A stretch of 64,000 nt of DNA from Rhododendron vialii (Eukaryota; Streptophyta; Magnoliopsida; Ericales; Ericaceae): assembly GCF_030253575.1 (NCBI RefSeq), contig NC_080568.1, forward strand, positions 1,133,501-1,197,500. Direction: 5' to 3'. The notes beneath the pieces were generated by a model. The model searched no databases and was not told the DNA's origin. It saw nothing but the letters and a program-made list of their open reading frames with translations. How positions within the stretch are numbered: position 1 is the first letter of the stretch; every line of letters starts with the position of its first letter. Of the stretch, positions 1 to 13,600 are shown piece by piece. A program made the translations under genes and the position numbers.

Positions 1-1640
1 AGAATAGACGATCGTGAACAAAATCATACCCTCTGTTTTATAAATCAAATTTCAACTTTTGATATACCTATTCATATTTGATGAAGTTTATTTCTTTACG
101 GGTATACAACTTTGCAAATCCTAAAAAAATGAGTTCAAATTACTGCAATAAATACACAATGAGAGTCACAAATGGAGTGGTGGAAATAGTGTATTTTTCA
201 AAAAAAAAAAAATTTTTGAAAGGTTAATTAACCTTATTTTCTTTATTAGGTCCCCATAAGTTATGTTTGTACTATCAGTTTGTGCCCTTACATTACGATT
301 ATTGTACTAATATATTTGTTCCCGCGTCATACCGTTTTTTCCTTCTGTTTATTCCATGGCCAGCCAGACTCACGCTCCAGAACGATAAATAATTATTTAT
401 TTTTTAAGAATGTAATTTTAAACTCAAAAATTATGTATTTATACAAATAATTTTTCTATCACTATGGATCTTGTTTGATAGATGTCATTGAGATCTTTAA
501 CACGGTGCAAAAAAATTTGAAAATTTATTTTTTATTTACATTATTTTGAATTTAAAAATGTGAGATAAGCTGCATATTTTTTAAGAAAATTTTTGGAACG
601 GAGCCTCAGTCTTTTTCTAATTTTTTGGTCTGTATTTTAATATTTTTTGGTTCTTCTCCTCGAAGCAAAAACTGTTTTACATATGAAATATTGTAACGTT
701 TTGACCCGAATCTTTCAAAAATCAAAAGAAAATAGTAAAAAAAAAAAGGTGTAAAAATATTGAAAAAGCCATGTTAAAGAAGCCCTTTTTATTTTATATG
801 CCTGATTGGATTGTTATATTAGTTTTGAAAAATTCACATAAGATGATTGAAACTGTAGGCAACGATTACACCACATTATTATATTTTATGGCGTCATTAG
901 CTAATAGCAAATTGCTCTATGCGTAGATAGGTACACGTACACTCCAACCAATCGTCGTCCTTCTAATTAGGTTTGAATTACAAAAATAATATATACTATG
1001 TTGCATCTTGTGGTATTTTTTTCCCAAAAACAAAAAACTTCTTATTTAAGAGAATACGTGAGCATTTTTCATTCAATAATAGATGGATTAAGCAATTATA
1101 AGCTATGTTTTCTATGCTATGTATTGAGTAAATGTAGTCAATGTGGTTACCATGCAAAAACTAGTCTCTTAGAATTTTTATTTCCTTCGTTTTAATTTAT
1201 TTGTCTGCTTTTAAACTGTCTCAAAATATTTATTTATTTTAAAAGACTAATGGATCAAAGGATACACAATTCTTTGTTTAGATTATGTTTTTTTAAAAAT
1301 TTATATATTCTAGCTCCGAATTGGAACGGATGAAAGTAATTGTCTATGAAATTTAAAATCAAAATGCAAAGATAAGTATAAAATAATAAAAATGATTTTC
1401 ACCCTACTCTTTCATTCTCTCACTCTCATTTATCGTCTTATTTAAGTGCAATGATAAAAATGCCCTTTACACGCGAAAAGTTAGTTCATGTGTAAAGATA
1501 AATTGGTAATTTCACGTGAGGGGAAAATAGTGCAGCAGAATAAAAATAAATTGCAACAATTACTTTCCTAAGACCAAAGAAAAATGTACTCTTATATATT
1601 TTTAATTAACTTAAAAATAATACGCCAAAAATCACACACC
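1..1640. other. Intergenic region upstream of the RRM gene
   Basis: AT-rich DNA with frequent homopolymer runs. No open frame here looks like a protein; the 65-codon frame near 998 has no recognisable features. The only structured item seen is the small TIR element at 373-605, listed separately. The promoter of the RRM gene must lie towards the right end, before the CT-rich leader at about 1650. Confidence 0.6.
373..605 (-). mobile_element. Short TIR element (MITE), family B copy 1
   Basis: A 233-bp segment bounded by CGCTCCAGAACG on the left and GGAACGGAGCC on the right, which are imperfect inverted ends. It is flanked by the 3-bp repeat TCA (370-372 and 606-608). Its reverse complement is clearly homologous to the outer element at 26601-27351, for example around the shared string TTAAAGATCTCAATGA. 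A 3-bp target duplication with G/C-rich ends fits the PIF/Harbinger class. Non-coding. It lacks the nested foldback carried by the second copy. Confidence 0.7.
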
Positions 1641-1648
1641 CTCCTGTG

Positions 1649-1649
<1 letters not shown>

Positions 1650-1684
<35 letters not shown>

Positions 1685-3414
1685 GTCTCTTTCTCTCTCG
1701 TCTCCGGATGCATTAACACCGCCACCACAATCGGCGCCACCTCTGTCACCCGTAAGTTCTCCTCCTCCTCCTCGTATTATCGAAAAAAATCCGGTCAGTA
1801 GATGTTAATGTCAAATTTTTACATATTGATGAATCAGAATCCCTAAAACGAACCCTAATTTTTAGGATTATATATATTTTCTGATGTGATTTATCTATTT
1901 CACGGTATTCGTGAAACAAGGTTTAGTATTACCACGCGTTTTGCAGAATTAGGGTTATGTTTTATCTTTTCTGGGAGGAAACTTAGAGATTAATCATGTG
2001 TATCAAGTGTTTCTTTTGCTTTATTATTTTTGAAGTGATGAAGATACTTGAAATACCATTACCTTTGGCTGTCGCGAGTATATAATGTTGTTTCATATCA
2101 AGACTTGAGTCCTCAGGTGCGGTTGCCGGTTGGTGAGTTTTGAACCCCAGTCAAATGCATGGGAGTTTGTGGTGCCTACCATGGGCTACCACTCCACTTG
2201 CCCAGACTCGAGTCACTTGACTGTAATACGTATTCTTGACTCCACTTGGGGTATTCACTGCCTAAGAAAGGGCTTCAGGCTTATAAATAGAATGCAATGG
2301 TTGACAGAAACATGAACTACTTAAAGTATTTATTTACTTATTTTTTTTGCACGCTTTGATCAGGATACCCAACACCTGCATTTAGTTGTTTTTAGCATCA
2401 TTGCTGCCCCATCTAATCTACATAGCCATTGGTGCTTGAAAACTCCAGTAGCTGCATTACCTGTTAAGCGGTTAAGCCAGTCAACATTGTGAGGTTGATG
2501 TTTTGGGCAGATCATTGAAGGTTAAGGACATTGTTTGATATGAGAGTAAAAGCTCAAATTACCGTTCGAGATGCATTTTGTAGCACGTGATTAATAAGCA
2601 AGAAGCGTACTTGGTGTGGTGGCTCTACTTTTTGGCATGGGTAGTCACATTAATACACTAAGCCCATTTTTTACAAATTTGTAACTATCAATTTATAAGT
2701 TAATCTCAGCCATTTAGCCAATTTCACTCCAAAGTTGAATGCATGGCACAATTGTTCCCGAATTTTGAACACTCGACTCAATCATAATTTAGATGCTTGA
2801 ACTTAACATGAACATATATGAATCCAGAAAACTTGATTATTAACAGTAACAGGTGATTCATATAGGTTTATCTCAAAAAAGTTCATGTTTCTTTTTCTTT
2901 TTTTCCTCTTGAATAGTAGTTTAACATATTGAAGTTCTCTTTCATATCACCATTGAGAAATACAGTGTTAAATTAGCAAAAACAGATTGATTTTTCTAAT
3001 ATAACTTGTACAAGTTAAATTTTTAAATGACTACCCTTGTGGAAATTCTGGAACTGCCACTGCAGACTTGGTTCAATGGTTAAACCTGAGGGTTCCAAGA
3101 GTGAAAACATGGGTGGAGTATGACTGCGGCCCCATTATGCAAATCATGCAAAAAATAGGTATATCGTACCAGGACTTTGGGCAATAACCTTTTGAATTTA
3201 CAACCTTCAACTTATTAAGGAGAATCCATTTACAGAATTGTAAAAACTAAACCCTCGACAATTTTATTGAGCAATGAAGTTAACTGCACTAGTAATATTT
3301 TGCTGTCAAGGAGTTGAGCTAAGTTCTTTGTTTTGTGAAGTAGGTTGTACTGATAGTTTGATACACATGTCTCTGACTTGTTCCACAGGAAAGATTTGAA
3401 ATTGTCACTTTGTT
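1650..3414 (+). promoter_or_regulatory. CT-rich 5' leader and 5'-UTR intron of the RRM gene
   Basis: A (CT)n tract at about 1652-1684 is followed by a strong donor (CCC|GTAAGTTC, intron from 1752). The acceptor TTCCACAG ends at 3388, leaving a 26-nt UTR exon before the ATG at 3415. The predicted UTR intron is therefore about 1.6 kb. Long first introns in UTRs are common in plant housekeeping and regulatory genes and often enhance expression. The inference rests on splice consensus only. Confidence 0.55.
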
Positions 3415-4124
3415 ATGGATTCAGTGAAAGCGACAGCAGATTATGCAGCATTTGAAGAGAGGGTGAGGCGGACTGTTTATGTTGACAACCTTTCGCCTCA
3501 AGTCAACGAAAGTATTTTGAAATCAGCATTCGATCAATTTGGGAATGTCTGCAAAGTTGAGTTTATTCCAAACTATGTAGAAGAAAGTAACATGCCACGC
3601 TGTGCATTGGTGGAGATGGACTCTCCAGAGCTGGCCAAAGAACTTGTACAGGCAATGAGTAATCAACCCTTCATGATTTTTGGGATGCCGAGGCCTGTTA
3701 GGGTATGTGCTGCTGAAATGGAGATGTTTGAGGATCGCCCACAGAAGCCTGGGACGAAGATCACTTGCCAGTGGTTAGAGCCACAGAACCCTGATTTCAC
3801 CATTGCGAAGAAGCTTAAGGAGTTGACAAGGAGACATGCAGCTGAAGCCTCATTCTTGCATCAGGTGAGCTGAGGTTCCTTCCTTTATCATTGAATGCAG
3901 CTGATTTATGATGCATGCTTCTTCAAAGTTCAAGTAGTTGTTTTTATTTCTTACTTCTATTTCCCCCGCAGTATCAACTGGAAGAGGAAGAGAATCTTGC
4001 AAAGCAACAGGCAGAGACCCTTGAGGCAAATTATAAGAAGTATGAGCTCATAGAAAAAGTCCTCAAGGATGGCACAGCAAAAAGGTTGGGTCATCGTTAT
4101 GGCATCAACGAATTCAATGCTTGA
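3415..4124 (+). CDS. RRM-domain RNA-binding protein, AIPP1/EDM3-like
   Basis: Two exons, 3415-3864 and 3972-4124, joined in phase 0, give 200 residues. One RRM occupies about residues 18-100: RNP2-like VYVDNLSP, then QFGNVCKVEFIP, and a degenerate RNP1 region around CALVEMDS. A conserved charged C-terminal region follows (EEENLAKQQAETLE, probably helical, then a basic segment KRLGHRYG). The single RRM plus this coiled tail resembles the plant protein AIPP1/EDM3, which acts with ASI1 and EDM2 in choosing polyadenylation sites in genes carrying intronic heterochromatin. I recognise the family from memory, so treat the name as tentative and the RRM call as firm. The start is the first ATG after the UTR acceptor. 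A possible 3'-UTR intron runs from 4128 (GTATGT) to 4343. No sign of disruption. Confidence 0.85.
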
Positions 4125-5215
4125 GAGGTATGTCGATACATTTGAATTGGTTTGTTTTCTTCAGAACTTGGAAGTAATTTTGTACATCAATATAAGTTCA
4201 TCAGTGCCCGTTTTAATTCCTCCCCTAAAAAATTTTCATCTCTTTCAGCTTCTCTGGTTCCCCATATTTTTTCAAGTCAACTCATTTTTCGTATGTTCTG
4301 TGCCAGTGTAATGGAAAACTAACATTTTGGGTTTTGTTGCTAGGATCATCTGCGGTATCTCTCATGATCTGTCCTTTTGGCTCTGGGTGTCTTTGGGTTT
4401 CTGACCTTGTAGTGGAGCTGTGAATATAATTGTGGTTTAGTACCCTTGTACTGGATGTCTTACTGATCTTGGGTCTCGATCTTACGTAGGAGTTGAGGGT
4501 GAAACTGTATAAGCTATTGGGTAAACCCTGGATTTTTTACTGATCTTTGTATAAATCTGTCCTGCTTCCTGATGCTTGCAATCTCTATTATGAAATGAAG
4601 CTGTTGCCTGCTGCCTGAAAACTTGTGTTTTGGATTACGGATTCTTGCATTTGAATTCGATGGGCAATTATTTCATTGAAGGCAGGTGTTCTATTTTTAC
4701 CATTAGCAAAGCCCTTAGCCCAAGTGCTCGGGCATTTCTAGGGTTACCTCATTGTTCCGGTGATCAAACCTCGGTAACTTCTTGCGCAAGGTTGTACATC
4801 TACAGGGACAATACAAGAATCTAGAATGACTTTTTTTGGGCCATTGTCTTTCAAGAGAGCATTGCTGCAAGTGGTCGATTTTCCAGCTTGTATCCCAGAG
4901 GTAGTAGCTTCCAGTAAATAAAGCCATTGCTGAAAGAAGTAGAGAATCAGTATCTGTTCTATAAAATGGCTCAACTTCTGAAGCATTTTTCTTGGTTATG
5001 AGCCCGAAATTGGAGAAGTTTGATTGATGGGATCCTTAACACTAGAAATGCGCCTAGCCAATGGTCGTTCAATGTTATTTTGCGATTATGCTATCTTACA
5101 ATCAACTTTAAATGAACCTTTTTCTTTTCTTTTTTTTGTACTTATATTAAGTCACTCTTTTCTATGTATTGAAGGATGCTACTTTTATCTTGGCATTTTT
5201 TAAAAACCACTCTTA

Positions 5216-5935
5216 GAGCATCCACAGTGGTATAATCAAAACAAAAAAGTTTATAAAGTTAGCAACATTTACTCAAAAAGAGCTCACATTGGAATAACCA
5301 AACTTAGAAACATCTTAGCAACTCATCAAATTTTGGATATTGGATAATCAAAACTACCAACTTTTTGCCAATAATCAAATTTAATTGTCTTCACATTTCC
5401 TCAATCAAGTGCACTATCATTGCACAAAAACCCTTTCTTCCATTTTCAACATGTTTATTACAAAAATACTTGTAAAAACAGTTTTTATTTTTTTGCAAAA
5501 ATAGTTTTTTTACACATTTTTTTTTTTTCTTAAAACTGTTTTCCCAAATTTTTTTAAACAGTATTTTTATTAAAACTTTTTTTTCAAAAACTGTTCTTTC
5601 GAAAAAAAACTTTTTCTATTCAAAAAATATTTTTTTAAACTTTTTTCCGAAAACTATTTTTTTTAATCAAAGTTTTTAAAAAACTATTTTCTCTTTTTCT
5701 AATAACCTATTTTTATTAGTTTGAAAACTATTTTAAAAAAATTTATTTTTTATGTCACAATTTCTAGATTTTTATAAGTTAAAAATGTGATATTGCAAGT
5801 TTTGGTTATTCAATTTTGATTGTACCATTGTGGACCTCTATATTGTTATCCTTAGCAACTCCTTAAAATGAATAACCAAAAGATGATGTGGCAACTTTTG
5901 ATTATCCACTTTTGATTATTCCACTGTGGATGCTC
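5216..5935. mobile_element. TIR element (MITE) with TTA target duplication, family A copy 1
   Basis: The 720-bp element begins GAGCATCCACAGTGG and ends CCACTGTGGATGCTC, a perfect 15-bp terminal inverted repeat. It is flanked by TTA at 5213-5215 and 5936-5938. A TTA duplication is typical of PIF/Harbinger (Tourist-like) elements. The subterminal regions match the copy at 25341-26433 on both sides (for example TAATCAAATTTTGG). The interior is a low-complexity T-rich tract with no coding potential, so it is non-autonomous. Confidence 0.85.
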
Positions 5936-6304
5936 TTAGTCTACAATTATTATGAATCGAAGACAATGACGATATGATCAAGAAATACATCATAGTTAAC
6001 CTTTCATGATACACCCTTAAAAACATTTTATCATGCACATAGAATCCAAAACACTTTCTCATTATTTTCGTGAATTTTTTGAATCGCAATTCGACATCCA
6101 CAATTGGCAATCTAGTTTTTTTTTTATGAATTTGCGTATATTTTCGTCTTTAATCATTTTTTGAACATCCTAGCTTCTTCTTTTTTACTTTTTGAATATG
6201 TGTATGTTATATATATCCAAAAAAGAAAAAAGAAATAAAAATTTTGAGGGAAAATACTAAAGATAAAAAAACAAATATAACGAAAACAGTAATTTCCATT
6301 TTGG

Positions 6305-6491
6305 AAATTGACTTCTACACTCCCTTTTTATCACATACACTTCTTTTTTGTCCTTATTCATATGAATTTATCTTTCTACCTTTTCAGAAGTTTATTTTTT
6401 CACATATTAAGGGGCAATAGAGTAAATTCATATCACATACAGACAAAAAAAAAGTGTATATGGTAAAAATGGGAGTGTAGAAGTCAATTTC
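6305..6491. mobile_element. Small TIR element (MITE)
   Basis: An inverted repeat of roughly 25-30 bp starts AAATTGACTTCTACACTCCC and ends with the near-complement GGGAGTGTAGAAGTCAATTT. The spacer is AT-rich and non-coding. TTTGG occurs immediately outside both ends (6300-6304 and 6492-6496), a candidate 5-bp target duplication. It lies about 250 bp upstream of the MnmG start codon, so it falls in that gene's promoter. Superfamily not determined. Confidence 0.65.
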
Positions 6492-6745
6492 TTTGGAAAG
6501 AGATGTTTTAGAGGAGAAAACAAGGTGTTACCCATTCCCAAACATCACCTTGCTCGTTTTTACCGTAATTATTTCCGTAACCCCATATTAATTCATAATT
6601 CCATTTACAACCCCTATCTCAATTCTGCGGATTACAACCCCCTCTCCCTCTCTCTCTCTCTCTCTCCCCTAATGGCTTCTTCACCAGAATCACCACTCGA
6701 CAAGGTTCCCCAACTCCTCTGAAAAAAAAGAGAACACCCCTCTCC

Positions 6746-7576
6746 ATGGCCGCCGCAGTAGCTCTGCACCACCTCACCCGAATCTCCCGCCACCTCACTC
6801 TCTCACTACAATTCTTCCCTCCCTCCACTCCTACGATTCTCCAACTTCTTCCCAAGCCTTATCATGTAAGGAGCTTCAGATTCTTCACTTCGACCCCACC
6901 TCGCCGTTTCTCCGTCGCGGCTTCAAGCTCTCAAGGTATTATTATCCCTTTCCCCTGTTGTGACACTCTTCTTTTTTACCTCCGCGTTTCTTATTTGTCT
7001 GTCGCGGGCACTTTGTCAAGTGGGTTCTTAGCGTCGTTCGATGGCACGCGATGCCAATTGCTATATAATTTTGTTATTTGGGTTTAGATTAAGCCGGGTG
7101 CAAACGAGTCGAGCCGAGCTTTGTCGTGTCCGAGTAAACGAGGCTAATTTACTTAACAAGCCTCTTTAAATTAGACGAGCCTATCCAAACGAGCCGAGCT
7201 TTTGCGAGCCAAGCCAATCTTTTGAGTGTCGAGCTCAGTAAACGAGCCTAAAACTTGAACATGAGCTCGGCTTGATTACTAAACATTTGAGCCGAGCCGA
7301 GCCACGAGCTGCTCGCAAGCAGCTCGATTTGTTTGCAGCATGTCCAAGGATGCGGCCACTTTGGGCCCCTAATTTTTTTATACTCTTAATGTTATGCGCG
7401 TACACAAGATTAGAAATAGTACGAGAGTTTAAATACTAGGTTTGCCATTAGAAGTATGAGAATAATGATGTTTAAGTAATACCTGTTTCAACTGATTGAA
7501 TGATTATCAAGCTTTTTGTACTTATGTTTTTGAATGCTTATGATATTGCACCGTAAAGTTGATTTTATCTTTTCAA

Positions 7577-7652
<76 letters not shown>

Positions 7653-10600
7653 TGAATGATATGGGGGGCCCATTTAAATAGTTCGCATCTGGCCCCAAAA
7701 AACTCAGAGCCGTCCCTGAGATTAAGATGAGAGATTCAAATGAGTGATGGTATATGATGTGGTGATTCAATTGCCAGAATTGAATTGTTCTGCTAACTCA
7801 GATCCCTTGAAGTCTACAGGGCTCAGATTGAGAGTTGGGTAATAAATCGAATAGAAATTTTACCAAAAAAGCCCATCACGTGCTTAGGTGGTCTTTCATT
7901 CAGTGGTTAGCTTTTCATAGGCAGCTTGCTATAAAAGGACAGATTGTTCTCATGGGGAGTGACTATGGATGGCTCTTGTTTGCTGTGTCAATGTGTCATG
8001 TACAGAATCTCCTAATCATTTGTTCTGTGGCTGTCAGTTCTATTCTCAGGTTTGTCAGTTTATCCTAAGCAAAAATGGAGTTGTAACAGTCACAGGAGCT
8101 GGTTTCTTTACCTAACCTTAGTTTATATTCATACTCAAGCTTCCGAAGAAGTAACCTTAGTTTATATTCATACTCAAGCTTCCGAAGAAGTAATTTAACA
8201 AGCTGTCAATGTAATAAGTCAAGCTGTTTACGAGTGGCTCTAGCTTTAAAGTCATAGTTCCAATTTTTTATCTCTCTCTCCAGGAGGTCAATTCTCTGAC
8301 ATGTTTAGTTCCCAGAATGTATCTTTTACTTTAGCATTTTGTAGGATTTCCTTCTCACTCCCATTCTGGTTCTGGGATATAGTAAACACCAGAGTGGACT
8401 GTTGAGGAGAACAATACTATTATCTTTTACTCTTCTGGGTTGTATACTTACTGGATCAAGTAATAGGATTGTCCTCTTCATTTCTAAGAATTAACGGTAG
8501 TTCTGTAGTAACCTGTTTTGGGTAGTGGGTTGGATACGCAATTAAAGAGGTATTCGGTATTCTGTTCTAATATGGCATAAGGGGCTTATTTTGTATCACC
8601 TTATCATTGCAATTTGTTGTCTGAGTGTCTTAGGTATATCTAGACTTCTCAATAATATCTTATATAACATAATTTTAGATATAGGTGAAATTACTGCTTT
8701 CTTCATATATAAATCTTCTAAGTAATTGTTATGCATTAGATTCATCAGAGTCTTATTTTGCAGACTGGAACAATCATGCTGAAGCAGCTGATGAAAAATA
8801 TGATGTCATTGTGGTCGGAGGAGGACATGCAGGCTGTGAAGCTGCCCTTGCATCTGCTCGTCTAGGGGCCAAAACACTTCTTCTCACTCTAAACATTGAC
8901 CGCATTGCATGGCAGGTAAATTATTGTGGTTATGAATATAGCTTGGTTTAACTTCTAACGTGCCATTTTCGTTTACAGTCAACTATCTTAATCGATCTGC
9001 ACTTGTGGAAATGGGTTCAAGGATTATTTTTCTTTTTGTTGTATACTTGTATGCATTGGTTTTCTATCTGGATTTCAATTTGTTTACTGGAGCTGAGTGA
9101 CGGCAGTTCTTTCATCTTTTTAGTGTGTGAAGGAGACTAAGTTTTCTAAGAATTGGAGGATGTTGGTGGTTGATATGTTCGTTAGTGTTGCGATGCAAAG
9201 CCAGTCGATAATCTAGATAAGTAAAGGAGCAACATTTTGAGTTCAATAATTTTTTTTGTCAGCCTGTAGATATGGGGCTTTTAATGAACTCCGTCCGATT
9301 CGGCATTATCGAACTGATTAAGAATTTAACTAAGTCTCTCTTCAGCGGACTCTTTCTCTCCCTTAATCTTATTCGCGTGTTTCTCCTACTTCTTGTTTTA
9401 TTCTTTCCTTCTGTTCTATGTTAGCTTATCAAGTGTGATTTTGCTCTTGGCTTACTACTCTTTAACATATGAACACTTCCTTTATTCCTATCTCGACCTT
9501 TTTCTGATAGAAGATGCTCATCAAATGTAACATTACGTAGAATCTAGGTAAGACCTTTGTTGATATCTACTCTGTATCTCAATTTACTGTCTTTTAACAA
9601 TTCATAAACAACTTGTTGTTATGACTATATATCTCTAAATTTACTTAAATATTGCTACAGTTAACTTCTTTTTTATCGGCAAAATTTGCTACAGTTAAGC
9701 ATCAAATATGTTTGTGCTATTTTTTTGTTTGGATGTTTTACACGAGAACTACAAAGCTATCATAGTTTTCTCTGGTCATTGGAGATAACATTTAGGCTCA
9801 AACAAGCCTTAAAGTTTTGGAAAGACATTTGTACTAAGAAAATCTTGATACAGCCTTGCAATCCAGCAGTTGGTGGACCTGCAAAGTCACAGCTGGTTCA
9901 TGAGGTGGATGCATTAGGTGGTGAAATTGGAAAGGTTGCCGATAGGTACTTACTTTTTCGCCTTAGATGCCTTTCTTGTTTCTTGGGCATGAGTACAACT
10001 GTTCCTTTTTAACAGGGTGTTTTTTTTACTGCAACATTCACTCGGTAGTATCAACATCTTCACGCATTTACATGTTAAACATGCGTGGTTGTGTTTTGCT
10101 TTGATTACTAGAAATACATCTTCTTCTTATTGGATTGTGGTAACGTTTCTACGATTATATTGTTTTAATTTTGATACAAGTCATGAGATTTGCTATTTTT
10201 CTGGTTCTATGTCAAAATCCCCCTGCATCCTAGTACATAAATGTACCTCTCTATTTACAGATATACATAAGGATGAGCCAGCGGTGAATTATAGATATTT
10301 TAATGAGGCAGTATATTCTCTTGGCTTCATACTTTAGAATTGGATACCCTTTTTTTTTTCCTTCTAGGTCAACATCTTTATTTTTCCGTGCGTTTGCGCG
10401 TGTTTGTATGCACTTGTGTGCTTTCCATGCCAGCAATATTTTTGTCTGCATGTTTTGATATTAATTGCTTGAGATTATTGTTTATTACGTTCTGTTGTGA
10501 ATGTCCTTATTCCTATTTGTATTTCAGGTGTTATTTGCAAAAGCGTGTTCTCAATAGCTCAAAAGGCCCTGCTGTGAGGGCATTACGTGCTCAAACTGAT

Positions 10601-13600
10601 AAGAGGGAATATGCTATGCATATGAGAGGAGTTGTGGAGAGGCAAGCTTATTTAGATAACCTCTTTTAAATTTTTTTTGCAATTCATTTAGTTGATGGTG
10701 CTTCATTGGGGGCAAGCTATTGAGCTAAACTTGTAGGGGCCATCAGACAAAACAATAATCTTATATGAAGAAATGAGAAATCAAACCACTAACTTGAAAT
10801 CATGAATCAAATCTTTCTTGAATGGAAGCTGAATCTCTGGACGTAGCTGTGGTATTGTGATCTCTGTAGAAAGATTTTCTTCTCAGTTATGAAAAAATTT
10901 ATGAGAAAAAGCGGGCCTGCTTATTTGTGTGCATATGTGTGGTGTTTATCTATTATCTCGTAAATGGTATTTTTTTTTTTTTGGCAGCACTCCAAACCTT
11001 TGTATTAGAGAGGCAATGGTGACTGATATTTTGTTGGGCAAGAATGATAATGTGGAGGGTGTTCGGACATTTTTTGGGATGAACTTCTATGCCTCTTCAG
11101 TTATTCTTACAACTGGCACTTTCATGAGTGGGAAAATATGGGTTGGTAGAACTTCTATGCCTGCAGGAAGAGCTGGTGAGTCAGCTTCACAGGGTCTGAC
11201 AGAAAACTTACAGCGGCTTGGATTTGAAACTGATCGATTAAAAACTGGCACACCTGCACGCGTGGATTCTCGTACAGTAGATTTCTCTGGATTGGAGCCG
11301 CAACATGGAGATGATGAGGTCCTCCTATTAATCTCATTAGGAGGCTCAGTACATTGAATTTTTATAATGTATGTTCAGATTGTGCATTCCAACTTGTTTT
11401 GTTCATTTCTCGCAACATAAATAATTTGTTTTGACTGAAAAGGATTTCAAATGCATAAGGTACCATGGTACATGTTCAGACAGTGCCCTTCACGCTTTGT
11501 CCGAAAAGATGTGCAAATGTGCATTGATTAGACACTGTGGCAACATGTTTCAGTATGCATGTCCAATACGCTCAGCGCAAACAAAGTTGCAAGTCAATTG
11601 GCTACACGGCTGGTATAAATCACTAGGAAACACGCTTTGAAGATTTTCTGTTCCGCTACTATACAAAAATGCGATATTCTTTGGACTTTGGAGAAATGCT
11701 TGCGCACAATTCCATGGCTAGATTGGTTTAGTCAAAGATGTGGTTATTAGGTACAGCTACCATCACATGTTGAACTCGTGGCTTAAGCATTGTAACTATC
11801 ACCTATACAGCTCAAGGTTACAGTGCAATATTAGAAGTCGATAGCCTTGCGACTTAGGAACAATTACTTGAAGGGATTTTACTTTTTACGTTGAGCATTG
11901 AATGAAATTGAATCAGCGTTGAGGATTATTCTGAATGTGAGTTGATGTTGAGCAGGTTAGCTGGTTTAGTTTTGATCCTGATTACCATATAGAAAGGGAG
12001 CAAATGTGCTGCTATCTTACACGTACTACAAAGAGAACTCACCAACTGATTAAAGAGAACTTGCACGAAACTCCTACTTATGGAGGATGGGTTGAAGCTA
12101 AGGGACCCAGATACTGCCCGTCCATTGAAGACAAGGTATATTTTATCTTCCAATCCTGTCTCTAATTAAGTGTGTACGCTATAGACATTTTGCCGGATAT
12201 TTTTTGTTGCAGTGTTGTATTCTATGTTGTATGGACACTTCTAAATTCATGAAGTATCAGACAATTGACCCTTGGGTTTATACATCTCCTTACACCAGTG
12301 ATTTGATTTACCAATCTCATTGTTTCATTTGTTATGCTTAGGAATATTTTAGTTGCTGTTTGCTAATCTGATAGTCGGTTATAGTTTGTTAAGTTCTTTT
12401 AAGTGTGTCATTGATGGACTATGTTATGCATGAATCAGCTCTTAAGCCTCTTATAATTCATAGTATATCCTGATTCTTCGTTTGAGATTTCTTCATTAAC
12501 TGGTGCTTAGTTAGGTGCAACTACGAGTCCCACACTTGGGCTTGATATGACTTGTTTGGGAGAAACTATGGTGTCTTGATCTCTCATTTGTTCAAGTTTT
12601 AGGTGGAGCGAAAGCTGGGATATTAGAGATTATTCGTTTTTCCTTTTTTGTTTTTTTGTAAATTGTAATATGGCTGAAACAATTTATAGATATCTTTTAT
12701 GATGTCACACAGATGAGATAATAGGTGAATAATCGTGGATTGTACAACTTTGTGCAATTCAGGCATTGTCCATTTTGGTTAGGTTCATAAGACTGGATGA
12801 GCCTAGACTGGCCTAGATTGATGACAAAGTGTTTAAAATTGAAACATCTACCAGTTAATGTCTAAATGATCAGGTCCATGGTTGAAGTCAATTCCACTTT
12901 CCCTCTCACATCTCAGTTGACATAAATAATCTGATAAAAAGGAGTCTATTTCCTTTCTTCAGTTTCTATGTGATTACTTAGGGTTCTTTCCTAGGGGCGT
13001 TTTGTACTTGAACGTACTTTATAGATACTAGTGTGGGAGGAAGAGAATGCTATCTTGCTCTCTTCTCTTTCCTCACACTGTTTTTCTTCTTCAGGTTGTC
13101 ATACCAAGGGGGCTGAGCCACCTATCCTTCAGCATGGGAGGTGTGGCTTGGATGAGCTGGCCCTATGGTTCGACCACCTTTATGAAAGGGCTCCTCCCTG
13201 CATGCACAAAGGATCCTTCACTATGCTTTCTCCATTCATCTGAGCACCATGCACACCACTACCATTCTCTCTTTTAAGGCTCGCTCTGCTGTTACTGTTA
13301 AGTTGGTAGTAATCCCAAAAGTTTAAGCTCTTAGGACATGGCCCAACAATTTTTGTCAAGCTATGTAACACCCTCCCTCATGTGCAACCCCATCTTGCAC
13401 ACGTGGAGATGCAATTTTTTCACAGATAGAGCGAAACAGACTACGAAGGGGAGAAGCAAAATGCAAATGGGGAACAAATGCAAACAAAGAGACTTGAACC
13501 CAAGACCTCTCACAACCAAAGCTCTCATACCATGTTAAGTTACCAATTGTCCCAAAAGCTTAAGCTGTTAGGAGATGGTCCAACAATGCATAATCAAGCT

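Larger units (their letters stand above)
4350..6745. other. 3' end of the RRM gene and intergenic region
   Basis: The RRM transcript probably ends near 4560-4620. Beyond that the DNA is AT-rich, with two TIR elements (5216-5935 and 6305-6491) listed separately. A (CT)11 tract at about 6645-6668 lies in the presumed leader of the MnmG gene. The open frames in this stretch look like chance frames. Confidence 0.55.

Noticed and set aside
1584..1808. 74-codon frame with Ser-Leu repeats
   Set aside because: It runs across the CT tract of a leader and into the 5'-UTR intron; not a protein.
7488..7770. Minus-strand frames with Tyr-Ile repeats
   Set aside because: Produced by the AT microsatellite in MnmG intron 1.
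13470..13535. tRNA gene suggested by CTTGAACCC and GGTATGAGAGC-like strings
   Set aside because: No cloverleaf can be built; the strings are part of a TRIM internal region and primer-binding site.
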